Source: Novosphingobium sp.
GTDB lineage: Bacteria > Pseudomonadota > Alphaproteobacteria > Sphingomonadales > Sphingomonadaceae
Direction: 5' to 3'
Assembly: GCA_017744735.1 (NCBI GenBank)
Contig: JAGIAR010000004.1
Span: 372,001-436,000, forward strand
Length of the DNA: 64,000 bases
Shown: positions 36,240 to 46,130 of the stretch, piece by piece
Layout: every line of letters starts with the position of its first letter
Position numbering within the stretch: position 1 is the first letter of the stretch
The notes under the pieces: model-generated
What the model was told of the DNA's origin: nothing
Databases searched by the model: none
The model's input: the letters and a program-made list of their open reading frames with translations, nothing else
Program-made: the position numbers and the translations under genes

Positions 36240-36916
36240 CAGCCGGCCCTGAAAGCGTCGCGATAGAGGCCGGGGAACATCTTCTTCAGCGCCGCAACCT
36301 TGGGCGCATCCCAGCGCACGATGTAAGGCTGCTGCGGATTGTGAAGCATGAAGTCCTGGTGATAGGACTCGGCCGGGTAGAAGCCCTTGTTGGGCTCGAT
36401 CCGGGTGACGATCGGCCCCTTCCAGACGCCGGATTTGCCGAGCTGGTCGAGATAGGCCGCGGCGACCTTGCGCTGCTCGGGGTTCAGCGGAACCAGGGCG
36501 CTGCGATACTGGGTGCCGTGGTCCGGGCCCTGGTAGTTGAGCGTCGTCGGATCTGCGCCGACCGAGAAGAAAATCCGCAGCAGCTGATCGTAGCGGATCA
36601 CGTTGGGATCGTAGGTCACCTTGACCGACTCGGCGTGGCCGGTGTTGCCTTCGCTGACGATGTTGTAGGCGGCGTTTGCCTTGCTGCCGCCCTGGTAGCC
36701 CGACACCGCGCTGGTCACGCCCTTGACGTGGCTGAATACCGCCTCGATGCCCCAGAAGCAGCCGCCGGAAAACACCGCGGTCTGCCTGCCCTTTTCGGAC
36801 GAGGTGACCTTGGCCGAAGGCGCCAGCACGGCGCCCTCTGCGAAAGCGGGTTGGCACGCAGCCGCCAGCGAAGCCGCTGCGGCAAGGGCGAGAATGCGGT
36901 GAGTCTTGGGGGTCAT
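36239..36916 (-). CDS. msrA: Peptide-methionine (S)-S-oxide reductase
   Basis: A 225-residue exported MsrA. The signal peptide runs to about residue 26 ([11 protein letters not shown]), so repair of oxidised methionine takes place in the periplasm. The catalytic motif is [11 protein letters not shown] near 51-61, followed by [13 protein letters not shown] and the C-terminal YHQDFML. A lipobox reading of LAAAC is possible but imperfect. It is coupled to the Zur-like gene downstream. Confidence 0.94.
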   Translation of the reverse strand: MTPKTHRILALAAAASLAAACQPAFAEGAVLAPSAKVTSSEKGRQTAVFSGGCFWGIEAVFSHVKGVTSAVSGYQGGSKANAAYNIVSEGNTGHAESVKVTYDPNVIRYDQLLRIFFSVGADPTTLNYQGPDHGTQYRSALVPLNPEQRKVAAAYLDQLGKSGVWKGPIVTRIEPNKGFYPAESYHQDFMLHNPQQPYIVRWDAPKVAALKKMFPGLYRDAFRAG

Positions 36917-36933
36917 GCCCCCAATATAGGTAC

Positions 36934-37041
36934 TTAGATCGCAGTCAGCAATTGCGAGCCGAAGCTGATCGCAAGCGCGAGCGCTCCGAGGCCGAAGCCG
37001 ATAGCGAAGGAACGGTAGAGGTCGGCAGTGAACAGGCCCAT
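36934..37041 (-). CDS. 35-residue membrane protein
   Basis: This frame of 36 codons reads [20 protein letters not shown] followed by [15 protein letters not shown], a single hydrophobic helix with a glycine-rich centre. Codon third positions are GC-rich like those of neighbouring genes. Only a weak ribosome site (GAG, 6 bases upstream) is seen. Small membrane proteins of this kind are commonly missed in annotation. It lies between purH and msrA in the same orientation; the function is unknown. Confidence 0.55.
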   Translation of the reverse strand: MGLFTADLYRSFAIGFGLGALALAISFGSQLLTAI

Positions 37042-37220
37042 CGGGTACTCGCAGAAAATGGTGACCGGAACTCGGGCCGAGCGACAGCGCCCGCTGGCGA
37101 GCGCCGGCTCCCTCGGCCGACGCCGGATGTCATCGCGGCAGGCCGCGGTTCAAGCCGGAAAGCCATGAGTTGCCCCGATTTGTCGACGAAGCGTGCTGCG
37201 CCGCACAAGAATCCGGGAAC

Positions 37221-38819
37221 TCAATGCCGGAAGTGCCGCATCCCGGTAAACACCATCGCCAGGCCCGCCTCGTCCGCGGTGGCGATCACCGCGTCGTCGC
37301 CCATTGCGCCGCCGGGCTGGATCACCGCGGTGGCCCCGGCTTCGGCGGCCGCAAGAAGGCCGTCGGGGAAAGGGAAGAAGGCATCGGAGGCGACCGCCGA
37401 TCCGACGGTGCGTGCCTCGGGCCAGCCGGCCTGTTCCGCTGCCTCCCGCGCGCGGACAGCCGCGATGCGCGACGAGTCCCGGCGGTTCATCTGTCCCGCG
37501 CCGATCCCGGCGGTGACACCGTCCTTCGCATAGACGATCGCGTTCGACTTGACGTGCTTGGCGACCTTCCACGCGAACAGGCAGTCGCGCAACTCCTCCG
37601 CGGTCGGCGCGCGCTTCGTCACCACTGTGAGGTCGGCCTCGCCGATCTCGCCATTGTCGCGCGATTGCACCAGCAATCCGCCCGTGATGGTCTTGAGCGA
37701 AAGTCCCGGCCGGCGCGGCTCGGGGAGTTCGTCGACCAGCAGCAGGCGCAGGTTCTTCTTCGCGGCGAAGATCGCCTGCGCCGCCGCGTCGGCCCCCGGG
37801 GCGATCACCACCTCGGTGAAGATCGAGGTGATCGCCTCGGCCGTCGCCGCGTCGAGCGGACGGTTGCAGGCCACGATCCCGCCGAAGGCCGAGACCCGGT
37901 CGCAATCGAAGGCGGCACCGTAGGCATCGAGCAGCGTGCCGCCCTGCGCCACGCCGCAGGGATTGGCGTGCTTGATGATCGCCACCGCCGGGGCGCCGTC
38001 GCGGAACTCGGAGATCAGTTCCAGCGCGGCATCGGCGTCATTGTAATTGTTGTAGCTCAGCTCCTTGCCCTGGAGCTGACGGGCCTGCGGAATGCCCTGC
38101 GCGCCCACCCGCTGCGGCAGATAGATCGCGGCTGCCTGGTGCGGGTTCTCGCCGTAGCGCAGGTCCTCGCCCTTGCGCAGCGCGAGCGCGAGCCGGTCGG
38201 GGAAGACCTGCCCCTGATCGGCGAAGGCGAACCACGAGGAAATCGCCGCGTCGTAGGCGGCGGTCGCGGCGAAGGCCTTCGCTGCCATCTTGCGGCGGAA
38301 ATCGTAGGTGGTCGCGCCACCCTTGGCCTCGAGTTCGCCAAGCAGCTCGGCATAGTCGGCCGGATCGGTCAGGATCGTAACATAGGCGTGGTTCTTCGCC
38401 GCCGAGCGGACCATCGAAGGCCCGCCGATATCGATGTTCTCGACCACCTCGTCGCGCTTCGCGCCGCGCGCCACGGTCGCCTCGAACGGATAGAGGTTGA
38501 CCACCAGCAGATCGATCGCGCCGATCCCGTGCTCCGCCATCGAAGCCGCATGCGCCGGATCGTCGCGCACCGCCAGGATGCCGCCATGGACGGTCGGGTG
38601 AAGCGTCTTTACCCGCCCGTCCATCATCTCGGGGAAACCGGTCAGCTCGGACACGTCCTTCACCGCCAGTCCCGCCTCGCGCAGGGCCTTGGCCGTGCCG
38701 CCGGTCGAGACCAGTTCCACGCCGCGCGCCGCCAGGGCGGCGCCGAGCTCCGCCAAGCCGCTCTTGTCGGACACTGAAAGCAGCGCCCGTCCGATCTTTA
38801 CATCGCTCACCGAATTCAT
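37221..38819 (-). CDS. purH: Bifunctional AICAR transformylase/IMP cyclohydrolase
   Basis: A 532-residue enzyme doing the last two steps of IMP synthesis. The N-terminal cyclohydrolase domain (about 1-200) starts [19 protein letters not shown] and contains [16 protein letters not shown]. The C-terminal transformylase domain has the Lys-His pair in [14 protein letters not shown] and ends [13 protein letters not shown]...FTGMRHFRH. The ATG giving MNSVSDVK overlaps the stop of the heparinase gene by four bases. Confidence 0.97.
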   Translation of the reverse strand: MNSVSDVKIGRALLSVSDKSGLAELGAALAARGVELVSTGGTAKALREAGLAVKDVSELTGFPEMMDGRVKTLHPTVHGGILAVRDDPAHAASMAEHGIGAIDLLVVNLYPFEATVARGAKRDEVVENIDIGGPSMVRSAAKNHAYVTILTDPADYAELLGELEAKGGATTYDFRRKMAAKAFAATAAYDAAISSWFAFADQGQVFPDRLALALRKGEDLRYGENPHQAAAIYLPQRVGAQGIPQARQLQGKELSYNNYNDADAALELISEFRDGAPAVAIIKHANPCGVAQGGTLLDAYGAAFDCDRVSAFGGIVACNRPLDAATAEAITSIFTEVVIAPGADAAAQAIFAAKKNLRLLLVDELPEPRRPGLSLKTITGGLLVQSRDNGEIGEADLTVVTKRAPTAEELRDCLFAWKVAKHVKSNAIVYAKDGVTAGIGAGQMNRRDSSRIAAVRAREAAEQAGWPEARTVGSAVASDAFFPFPDGLLAAAEAGATAVIQPGGAMGDDAVIATADEAGLAMVFTGMRHFRH

Positions 38820-40705
38820 CCCATCCGCTTGAGCAGCCAGGAGAAATTCCCCCCGCCGCGCGAAACCATTCCTTGCAGCACCAGTTGCTGGATCGGGTGC
38901 GGCCTGCCGACGCCATCGACCCACAGGCTTTCCTCGACCAGCAGCTGGCAGTCCTCTGCCCCTGCGGCGACGAATTGCCAATAGCTGCCGTCGGCAAGCG
39001 CCAGCCCGGCCCCCAGGCCGGTCTCGGCCAGCCCGAGCTCGACCCCGGGTCCGATGTGGAAGCGGATCGCGAAGGGCACCTTGCCGCGCTTGCCCTTGCG
39101 CCCGGTCGGCACCAGCAGATCCTCGCCGCGCAACTCGCTGCCGTCGTCGCGCAGGATCAGGATGCGGCGATGGATCAGGCCGTAGCGCTGGCTATAGCCG
39201 TCATGGCTGGCCTCGAGCCGGGTGGCGCTGGCGCCCTTCTCGCCCCGGGCGGTCTCGAGAAGCAGTGTCCGCCGGTCGAGCTCGACCTCGTTCACGCCGG
39301 TGCCGAGCTTGCCGTTGATCAGCACCGCGGTGGAGTTGACGTCATCGAGCACCAGCGTCGAATGCGCGGCGCTGGCGCGCAGGCCGCCCTCGATCCGCAC
39401 CGGCACCTGGCCGCCGGCGAAGGCAGCGCCGCCGCAATTGACCACGATCCGCTGGCCGCGGTCGGAAAATTCGAACGCGAGGGTCGAAGCGCAGCCGCTG
39501 CGCGTATGCCGCGCCAGCGGCGGCGGCGCGGCGTCGAGCTGCAGCACCGCCTTGCCGGCCGCGATGCGCTGGTAGCCCCATTGCCGCGCGTGGCGCAGCG
39601 GGCGGGTGCGCACCCCGCTCGCCTCGACCAGCGCCGAGAGCGCATCGGCGCCGACCGCGCCCGCGCCCTGCCAGCTTCCGAGCGAGCCGTCGCCGTGCGT
39701 GAGCGCAAGCAGCGGTGGAACCAGCAGGTTGAGCATCCCGAGCAAGGCATCGGGCGGATCCATCCGCGTCGCGCGATAGGCGGCGCACAGGTCCACCAGC
39801 AGCCCGATCGCCTCCATCTGCGCGAGCGGGCTGCGCGACAGCACGCCGCCGTCGTCGCCGACCAGTTCGCCCAGCGCCTTGATCAGGCCGGCTTCGCCAT
39901 AGAGGCGGCGCGGCTTGCCGTCGGGGAGCAGCAGCCCTGCGGCGACGATCGCGCACCACCCGGCGGTCTCGGCGATCCCGTCCTCGGCCTTGGACACATT
40001 GCGGTCGAGCCAGCGGGCGGTTTCGCTCGCAGCCGCTAGCGCCCGGGCCCTTAGCGCCCGGTCGGAACCCGACAGGATCAGCGGCGCATGGACTAGCCAG
40101 TTGAACAGTCGGTGCCCGGCATGGCCGACGTTCCACGCCGCTCCCTTGCCCGGCTTGGGATTGGCATCCAGCCACAGCGCCAGCACCCGCTCGGCGGTCG
40201 GCCCGCATTGTTCGCGCGGCGCACTGGCGGCAAGATCGCGCAGCCATTCGAAACCGTGGACGGTCCGTTCGAACGGCGGGGTCAGCCGCGCGTTCGGGCC
40301 GAAGTCCATCTGCGCGATCGGCGCCTTGACCCCGTGGATCAGGAAATGCCCCGCCCGCAGCGCCACGCCCGCAACCCGGTCGCCCGTGAGCGGGCTCTCG
40401 ACCGTGGCAAGCAGCCGCGGCCCGGCCGGCTTGCGGAACGGCGCGGTCAGGGTCGGACCGGAGACCCCCATGCGGTAGGCGAGGCGTATCAACCGCTCCC
40501 CGGCCGAGATCGCCGGCGGCTGGAAATCGGTCAAGACCAGCGCCTTGCCCGGCTCGATCAGCTCGGTCTGCGGCTCCTGCAGGGCCGGCGGCGCGGCGAG
40601 CGGCTCGGCGCGCGCAGCAAGCGGCATGGCAAGCGCCGCATCCGCCGGCCCCTGCGCGATATCTCCGTCGAGCGCCAGGCGCGGATGAGTGCCCACACCG
40701 TCCAT
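38816..40705 (-). CDS. Heparinase II/III family protein
   Basis: A 629-residue protein of the heparinase II/III-like family: an N-terminal alpha/alpha toroid (about 60-350) and a C-terminal beta-sandwich region (about 360-620) with [19 protein letters not shown] and [19 protein letters not shown]. Such enzymes are polysaccharide lyases, but this cytoplasmic version (no signal peptide) lies between rpe and purH and overlaps both by four bases or fewer. The ATG giving MDGVGTHPR is chosen by its overlap with the rpe stop. The substrate is unknown. Confidence 0.88.
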   Translation of the reverse strand: MDGVGTHPRLALDGDIAQGPADAALAMPLAARAEPLAAPPALQEPQTELIEPGKALVLTDFQPPAISAGERLIRLAYRMGVSGPTLTAPFRKPAGPRLLATVESPLTGDRVAGVALRAGHFLIHGVKAPIAQMDFGPNARLTPPFERTVHGFEWLRDLAASAPREQCGPTAERVLALWLDANPKPGKGAAWNVGHAGHRLFNWLVHAPLILSGSDRALRARALAAASETARWLDRNVSKAEDGIAETAGWCAIVAAGLLLPDGKPRRLYGEAGLIKALGELVGDDGGVLSRSPLAQMEAIGLLVDLCAAYRATRMDPPDALLGMLNLLVPPLLALTHGDGSLGSWQGAGAVGADALSALVEASGVRTRPLRHARQWGYQRIAAGKAVLQLDAAPPPLARHTRSGCASTLAFEFSDRGQRIVVNCGGAAFAGGQVPVRIEGGLRASAAHSTLVLDDVNSTAVLINGKLGTGVNEVELDRRTLLLETARGEKGASATRLEASHDGYSQRYGLIHRRILILRDDGSELRGEDLLVPTGRKGKRGKVPFAIRFHIGPGVELGLAETGLGAGLALADGSYWQFVAAGAEDCQLLVEESLWVDGVGRPHPIQQLVLQGMVSRGGGNFSWLLKRMG

Positions 40706-41382
40706 CAGCCCGCCCCTTCCGTTCCGGCGCTTTTCAACGCCGCAATGTTCGCCGCATAATGATCGGCGCCGCCCTTGAAGCTTGCCGATCCCGCGACCAG
40801 CACATCGGCCCCGGCATCGACACACAGCCGCGCGGTCTCGACATTGACCCCGCCGTCGACCTCGATCTGCACCGCGAGGCCCATCTGGTCGATCCGCTTG
40901 CGGATCGCCTCGATCTTCTTGAGCTGGCTGGCGATGAAGCTCTGCCCGCCGAAGCCGGGATTAACGCTCATCACCAGCACCAGGTCGATATCCTCGAGCA
41001 GGTAATCGAGCATCTTGGCCGGGGTGCCCGGATTGAGCGAAATGCCGGGCTTCTTGCCCAAGGCGCGGATGGCCTGCACCGTGCGGTGGACGTGCGGCCC
41101 CGCTTCGGGGTGAACGGTGATGATGTCGGCCCCGGCTTCGGCGAAGGCCTCGAGCCAGTTGTCGACCGGCGAAACCATCAGGTGGACGTCGAAAGGCTTG
41201 GCGCTGTGCGGGCGCAGCGCCTTCACTACGTCCGGCCCGATGGTGAGATTGGGCACGTAATGCCCGTCCATCACGTCGATATGGATCCAGTCCGCGCCGG
41301 CCGCGTCGATCGCGCGCACCTCTTCGCCGAGCCGGGCGAAATCGGCCGAAAGGATCGAAGGGGAGATAAGCGGCGCGCTCAT
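40705..41382 (-). CDS. rpe: Ribulose-phosphate 3-epimerase
   Basis: A 225-residue TIM-barrel epimerase that interconverts ribulose-5-phosphate and xylulose-5-phosphate. Visible motifs are [70 protein letters not shown] and [11 protein letters not shown]. The metal-binding and catalytic His and Asp residues are in place. First gene of the coupled chain rpe - heparinase - purH. Confidence 0.96.
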   Translation of the reverse strand: MSAPLISPSILSADFARLGEEVRAIDAAGADWIHIDVMDGHYVPNLTIGPDVVKALRPHSAKPFDVHLMVSPVDNWLEAFAEAGADIITVHPEAGPHVHRTVQAIRALGKKPGISLNPGTPAKMLDYLLEDIDLVLVMSVNPGFGGQSFIASQLKKIEAIRKRIDQMGLAVQIEVDGGVNVETARLCVDAGADVLVAGSASFKGGADHYAANIAALKSAGTEGAG

Positions 41383-41561
41383 TTGTGCGAAACCTGCCCT
41401 ACCACCAGACCTTGGGGGGACAAGCGCGCGCCTACCCGTTTTCCACACACGATGTTGGGTCAAGGCGGCGACGCGAGTCGCACCAGCGCCGAACCGAGCC
41501 GTTCGGCCCGGCATTTTCCGGCGCTGGCGGGGCGCGTCCTGCCGCGCTATCTAACGCAACC

Positions 41562-42791
41562 ATGTTGACCGAATCCCTGCTCGAAGACGCCCGCGCGATC
41601 GCCGATCGCATCGTCACCTTGCGACGGGCGATCCACGCCGAACCCGAACTCGGGCTCGACACGCCGAAGACCCGCGACAAGGTCCGGGTCGAACTGGCCG
41701 ACCTGCCGCTCGAATGGCGCGAGGGTCCATCGACCACCGGTGCGGTCGCGATCCTGAAGGGTGGCAGGCCCGGCCCGGCGGTGCTGTTGCGAGGCGATAT
41801 GGACGCCCTGCCGATGGCGGAAGAGACCGGCCTCGAGTTCGCCTCGACCGTGCCCGGGCGGATGCACGCTTGCGGTCACGATACGCACACGGCGATGCTC
41901 GCCGGCGCAGCGCGGATTCTCGCCGCCCGGCAAGGCGAACTGGCCGGCGAGATCCGCTTCATGTTCCAGCCGGGAGAGGAAGGCTTCCACGGCGCGCGCT
42001 TCATGCTCGAAGACGGCCTGCTCGGCGGGGACGGCGACTATCCCCTGCCCGAGGCCGCCTTTGCGATGCACATCATGCCCAACGCCGCCCACGGCGTCTT
42101 CGGCAGCCGCGACGGAGCGCTCCTGGCCGCGGCCGATGCGCTCGAGATTACCGTGCGCGGGCGCGGGGGCCACGCCTCGATGCCGCACGACACGCGCGAT
42201 CCGGTGCCGGTCGCCTGCGAAATCGTAACGGCGATCCAGACCATCGTGACCCGCCGCTTCAATGCGGCCGAGGCGGTGGTGGTCACCGTGACCCAGCTCG
42301 ATGCGGGCAGCGCGCACAATATCATTCCGGACACGGTGCGGCTGCGCGGCACGGTCCGCACGCTGTCGCCGGAGAATCGCGCGCGCATCCAGGAAGAGAT
42401 CGCCCGCCTCGCCAAGGGCATCGCCCAGGCGCACGGCATGGAGGCGGAGCCGGTGTTCACGCCCGGCTTCCCGCCGACGATCAACGATCCGCGCGCGGTT
42501 TCGCTCGGCGAGGCAGTCGCCAACGGCCTCGGTGCCAATGAATCTGGGGAACCGAACCAGCCGTTCCTACGGATGGCCCACCCGATCATGGGCGCGGAGG
42601 ACTTCTCCTATGTCCTGCAGAAGATTCCCGGTGCGATGTTCTTCCTCGGCGTGGCCAGGGAAGGGGAGGACTGGAGCCAGTGCTGCGGCCTGCATTCGAG
42701 CAAGATGATCGTCGACGAGGCGGTATTGCCGCGCGGCGCCGCCTTCCTTGCCGGCTGCGCAACGCGTTTCCTCGCGCAGGGCTGGAACTGA
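41562..42791 (+). CDS. M20 family amidohydrolase (hippurate-hydrolase-like)
   Basis: A 409-residue metallo-amidohydrolase. Metal ligands appear in MHACGHDTHTAMLAGAAR near 100-117 and FQPGEEGFHGARFML near 138-152, the dimerisation domain has GRGGHASMPHDTRDP near 198-212, and a late GAEDFSY near 345. The family cleaves N-acyl amino acids such as hippurate or indole-acetyl amino acids. There is no signal peptide. It is transcribed divergently from rpe. Confidence 0.93.
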   Translation: MLTESLLEDARAIADRIVTLRRAIHAEPELGLDTPKTRDKVRVELADLPLEWREGPSTTGAVAILKGGRPGPAVLLRGDMDALPMAEETGLEFASTVPGRMHACGHDTHTAMLAGAARILAARQGELAGEIRFMFQPGEEGFHGARFMLEDGLLGGDGDYPLPEAAFAMHIMPNAAHGVFGSRDGALLAAADALEITVRGRGGHASMPHDTRDPVPVACEIVTAIQTIVTRRFNAAEAVVVTVTQLDAGSAHNIIPDTVRLRGTVRTLSPENRARIQEEIARLAKGIAQAHGMEAEPVFTPGFPPTINDPRAVSLGEAVANGLGANESGEPNQPFLRMAHPIMGAEDFSYVLQKIPGAMFFLGVAREGEDWSQCCGLHSSKMIVDEAVLPRGAAFLAGCATRFLAQGWN

Positions 42792-42796
42792 AGCAG

Positions 42797-43438
42797 ATGG
42801 ACGACGCCACGCGGATCGCGACCCTCGACCGGCTGGCCGGTCTCTATCGCGCCGGCAATCTGACCGCCGAGGAGTATGCGGCGCAGAAGACGAAGCTGCT
42901 GAATGCCGACGATGCCGACGGGTCGCTTCCGGCGGAAAAGCCGGTCGAGCAATTCCACGGCAGCACCGCGGGCTGGCTGTTCGGCTCGGGGCTGGGCTGG
43001 CTCGCGATCCTGCTGATCCTCAGCCCGATCCTCGCCTTCGCGCTGACCGACAGCAGCGGCGTGCGCTATGCCTCGCTGGCCCTGCTGGTCGCTGCCTGCG
43101 CGGCGATCGGCTGGCGCTGGATCGGCAATGTTGCGAAGAAATACGAACTGACCAACCAGCGGCTGATCATGCGTACCGGCATCGTGCTCAAGCGGGTCGA
43201 CGAGATCGAGCTCTACCGGATCAAGGATTCACGAGTCGATTTCTCGATCATCAACCAGCTCACCGGAATCGGCACGATCACGCTGCGTTCGAGCGACGTC
43301 AGCTCGCGCGAAAGCGATTTCGTGCTGCGCGACATTCCCCGCGCCCGGGAAATCCGCGAGACGCTGCGCGGTTTGGTCGATCGCGCGCGACAGCGCCGCC
43401 AGGTGCGCGAGCTGGATATCGACGAACGGAGCATCTGA
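42797..43438 (+). CDS. SHOCT/PH-domain membrane protein
   Basis: A 213-residue protein. Residues 7-35 ([20 protein letters not shown]) form a SHOCT-type short helical module. Two hydrophobic segments follow at about 55-80 and 88-108, then a bacterial pleckstrin-homology-like domain ([40 protein letters not shown]). Related proteins have unknown roles at the membrane. It starts 5 bases after the M20 gene and is probably co-transcribed. Confidence 0.85.
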   Translation: MDDATRIATLDRLAGLYRAGNLTAEEYAAQKTKLLNADDADGSLPAEKPVEQFHGSTAGWLFGSGLGWLAILLILSPILAFALTDSSGVRYASLALLVAACAAIGWRWIGNVAKKYELTNQRLIMRTGIVLKRVDEIELYRIKDSRVDFSIINQLTGIGTITLRSSDVSSRESDFVLRDIPRAREIRETLRGLVDRARQRRQVRELDIDERSI

Positions 43439-43476
43439 ACGCGGCGCCCCCTGTTTGCGGATGTGTGGTCGAGGGC

Positions 43477-43908
43477 ATGGCATTGTACGTGAAGCTCAGC
43501 CGCCCCGAAGATCTGCCCCAGGCTTTCGCCGAGGCCTGGAACGCGCACGACATGGACGCCTTCGCGGCGCTGTTTCACCACGACGCCAGCTTCGTGAACC
43601 GCTTCGGCCACTACGTGCACGGGATCGACGCAATCGTCGCGATGCACCGGCCGATCCACGAGACGGTCTATCGCGATTCGAGCCTGATGAACGAGCCGCT
43701 CGACCTCGTGCCGCTGGGCGACCACGCAGCGGTGATGCATTTCTGGAGCCGGCTGACGGTGGGCGGCAGCCATCCGGCTGGAGCACACATGGTCGACACG
43801 CTGATCCAGGCAGTGCTGATGCAACGGGAAGGCACTTGGCGCGTGCAGGCGCTCGAGAATGTCACCCTGGCCGATCCCAGGACCGGCCAGGCAGTGTTGC
43901 GGGACTGA
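43477..43908 (+). CDS. SgcJ/EcaC-type NTF2-like protein
   Basis: A 143-residue NTF2-fold protein with the typical start [29 protein letters not shown] and the end [15 protein letters not shown]. The family function is not established; members resemble small-molecule-binding enzymes. The ATG giving MALYVKL has GAGG 2 bases upstream; an in-frame GTG 12 bases earlier is an alternative. A perfect CCCCGCG/CGCGGGG hairpin (43921-43935) follows the stop but lacks a T run. Confidence 0.82.
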   Translation: MALYVKLSRPEDLPQAFAEAWNAHDMDAFAALFHHDASFVNRFGHYVHGIDAIVAMHRPIHETVYRDSSLMNEPLDLVPLGDHAAVMHFWSRLTVGGSHPAGAHMVDTLIQAVLMQREGTWRVQALENVTLADPRTGQAVLRD

Positions 43909-43967
43909 CGGGACGCGGCGCCCCGCGTCGCGGGGCCGGTCCGATCCGGAGCGACAGACCACAACGC

Positions 43968-43991
43968 AAAAGGCGCCTCCGAAGAGGCGCC
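43968..43991 (-). terminator. Rho-independent terminator after tRNA-Arg
   Basis: On the minus strand GGCGCCTC pairs perfectly with GAGGCGCC around a TTCG tetraloop, followed by TTTT. It lies 10 bases past the CCA end of the tRNA. Confidence 0.85.
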
Positions 43992-44001
43992 CTTGGTGTT
44001 T

Positions 44002-44078
44002 TGGCGCACCCGACAGGATTCGAACCTGTGACCCCTGCCTTCGGAGGGCAGTACTCTATCCAGCTGAGCTACGGGTGC
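44002..44078 (-). tRNA. tRNA-Arg, anticodon CCG
   Basis: A 77-base tRNA including an encoded CCA. The acceptor starts GCACCCG and ends CGGGTGC-G-CCA. The anticodon stem CTGCC/GGCAG encloses the loop CTCCGAA with anticodon CCG, reading the CGG codon. The T arm contains GGTTCGAATCC. It is 43 bases downstream of the DUF6152 gene and in the same orientation, with its own terminator. Confidence 0.97.
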
Positions 44079-44121
44079 TTCGGCTGCGCCGCCTAGCAAC
44101 CCTGCGGCGCTACGCCAAGGA

Positions 44122-44562
44122 TTACTTCTTCGCGCCCTCGGCCTGCGCTTTCGCGGTCTGCGAGCCGCCCTCGCCGAACTGCCACAGCTTCTTGCCGTCG
44201 GCCTTGGTGATGGTGACATTGAAACCGCCACGGCGCTTGTCGCGCAGCGGGTAGTAGGTGAGGTCGACCTGGTCGCCCGGCTTGACCGAATTCTTCGACC
44301 AGCCGTAGCGGGTCAGATGGTTCGGGCTCATGCCTTCCAGCGCCCATTTGTGCAGCTGGCCATCGCGTTCCTTCACGGTGACGTAGAGGAAGGTGTGCGG
44401 ATTGGTCCACTCCCACTTGTCGACCGTCGCATGCTTCATCGGCAGTTCCTTGCCCCATTCGAACATCGCGGTCGAATGGTGCGCGGCCAAGGGTGCGCCC
44501 ACCAGAACGGCGGCACCCGCCGCGGCGAACAGGGCATTACGGCGTGTGATCTTCCCAGGCAT
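44122..44562 (-). CDS. DUF6152 family exported protein
   Basis: A 146-residue secreted protein. The twin-arginine-like signal TRRNALFAAAGAAVLVGAP is followed by AHHSTAMFEWGKELPMKHAT and WEWTNPHTFLYVTVKE, the hallmark of DUF6152 (residues HHS and NPH). The function is unknown. It is divergent from a gene for another exported protein of unknown role, and these two types often sit together. Confidence 0.88.
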   Translation of the reverse strand: MPGKITRRNALFAAAGAAVLVGAPLAAHHSTAMFEWGKELPMKHATVDKWEWTNPHTFLYVTVKERDGQLHKWALEGMSPNHLTRYGWSKNSVKPGDQVDLTYYPLRDKRRGGFNVTITKADGKKLWQFGEGGSQTAKAQAEGAKK

Positions 44563-44736
44563 TCGGTGCTCTCCATGCTCCCGCCGTACTGGACGCCGAC
44601 AGGGCTTTTTTCCTGTGTGACAAGCTAGCCGGACGGAATCAACCCATTGCTTGACTTGAACCGTATTTCCGCCACATCTCGCGTGGCGGCGCCATGCGCC
44701 GGATCAAAACAGAAAAGACTTTCCCGGAGAGTGCAA

Positions 44737-45582
44737 ATGAAGGGTTTGACCCGGTTTTCCAGCCTGCTGACGGCACCGGCGCTTTTCGCCGCGATCGCGG
44801 TCGCCGCGCCGGCCGATGCGCAGCAAACGCCGCGGGCAACAGAATACGCCGAAGTGCTCAAGCTGCCGGACTGGGTCGGCATCTGGTATCCCGACTGGAG
44901 CCAGCTGTTCGGCGGGCGCGCGGCCGCCAAGCCGCAGCTCACCCCGCAGGCGCAGGCCGCCTATGACAAGTATCTGGCCGAGACCAAGGACAAGGGCCCC
45001 GACCAATATGCCCAGGCGCACTGCCTGCCGCCCGGCCTGCCCGGCGTGATGCAGCAGCCTTATCCGATCGAAGTGCTCTATTCGCCGGGCCGGGTGACGA
45101 TCTTCACCGAAGCCTATTCGCAGGTCCGCCGGATCTACACCGACGGGCGCAAGAACCCCGACGATCCGGATCCGTTCTTCAACGGCAATTCGGTCGGCCA
45201 CTGGGACGGCGACACGCTGGTGATCGAGACGGTGGGCCTCAACACCGAGACCCAGCTCGTTCCCGGCGTCGGCCACAGCGACAAGGCGAAGGTCGAGGAA
45301 AAGATCTGGCTCGAGAAGCCGGGCCAGCTGATCGACGAAATGACCTTCACCGATCCCGAAACGCTGACCGCGCCGTTCGTGACGCGGGTGGTCTACAAGC
45401 TCGATAATTCCTATCCGATCCGCGAATATGTCTGCGGGGAGAACAACCATCTGATCACCGGCGACACCGGCGCAGGCGCGAACATCGACCTCGGGCTGGA
45501 TCCCAACGACACGCCGGTGGAAGACGATCCCTTCGGCCCGGACGGCGATCCCGACGATGCAAAGGAGCCCGCGGGCAAGTAA
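44737..45582 (+). CDS. Exported protein of unknown function
   Basis: A 281-residue protein. The signal peptide MKGLTRFSSLLTAPALFAAI ends near PADA-QQ. Conserved-looking blocks are LPDWVGIWYPDWSQLFGG, HCLPPGLPGVMQQPYPIEVL and NSVGHWDGDTLVIETVGLN. The C-terminus is very acidic (DDPFGPDGDPDDAKEPAGK). I know no function for this type, although it commonly accompanies DUF6152 genes. GGAGA lies 7 bases before the ATG. Confidence 0.82.
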   Translation: MKGLTRFSSLLTAPALFAAIAVAAPADAQQTPRATEYAEVLKLPDWVGIWYPDWSQLFGGRAAAKPQLTPQAQAAYDKYLAETKDKGPDQYAQAHCLPPGLPGVMQQPYPIEVLYSPGRVTIFTEAYSQVRRIYTDGRKNPDDPDPFFNGNSVGHWDGDTLVIETVGLNTETQLVPGVGHSDKAKVEEKIWLEKPGQLIDEMTFTDPETLTAPFVTRVVYKLDNSYPIREYVCGENNHLITGDTGAGANIDLGLDPNDTPVEDDPFGPDGDPDDAKEPAGK

Positions 45583-45663
45583 CGCGCAGGCAGGCGGCTT
45601 GGAGGTGACGCTGGTTAAGGCGCGCTAACCGAATCGCAAAGACTCGCCTGCTAGGCCGGGCGC

Positions 45664-46098
45664 ATGAACGCGCTGCCACCCAATTTCCCGAGCAGATTCC
45701 CGGGCAATTTTCCGGATGCGGCGGGCATTGCCGGTGCGATGCCCGCCTCCGCCCTCGATCTGCCGTTCGGGGCAGGTGCGAGCGCGAGCGGCCTTAAATG
45801 GGCCGCGCTGCAGGAGGCCGCGGCGGTGGTCGCCGCCCTGGCCGGGCTGGAGCCCGAGCGCCCCTCGCCCGAGATTCGCAATTTTCCGGCCGCGATCCGC
45901 GCTGCCGCGGAATGGCGCCGCGAGATGGCAGAGAAGGGAATCGAAGACCTCGCCGCGATCATGGAGCCCGGCATAGCCGCGCTGCTCGCCGTCAACGCCC
46001 GCGGCGCCGACACCGGCGCGCCCGCACTGGCGCTGTGGCGCGAATTCCACGCCGCCCGCGCCGCCCTGCTGGCGCTTGCCCCCTCGCGCGAGACTTGA
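45664..46098 (+). CDS. Hypothetical protein, 144 residues
   Basis: I do not recognise a family. The N-terminal 40 residues are rich in Pro, Phe, Gly and Ala and probably disordered. The rest is alanine-rich and helical (AALQEAAAVVAALAGLEPER, REFHAARAALLALAPSR). There is no signal peptide and no cysteine. An inverted repeat GGTTA/TAACC lies at 45613-45630 upstream. Codon use matches the neighbours. It precedes mmcB by 32 bases. Confidence 0.65.
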   Translation: MNALPPNFPSRFPGNFPDAAGIAGAMPASALDLPFGAGASASGLKWAALQEAAAVVAALAGLEPERPSPEIRNFPAAIRAAAEWRREMAEKGIEDLAAIMEPGIAALLAVNARGADTGAPALALWREFHAARAALLALAPSRET

Positions 46099-46102
46099 CC
46101 GC

Positions 46103-46117
46103 GTTCTGCTAATGTTC
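46103..46117 (+). promoter_or_regulatory. LexA (SOS) box upstream of mmcB
   Basis: GTTC-TGCTAAT-GTTC fits exactly the alphaproteobacterial LexA consensus GTTC-N7-GTTC. It lies 14-28 bases before the mmcB start and just after a TTGACC hexamer (46095-46100), where a repressor would block transcription. SOS control of mmcB is known in Caulobacter; here it is inferred from the site. Confidence 0.75.
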
Positions 46118-46130
46118 CACGCAGTGGGAC

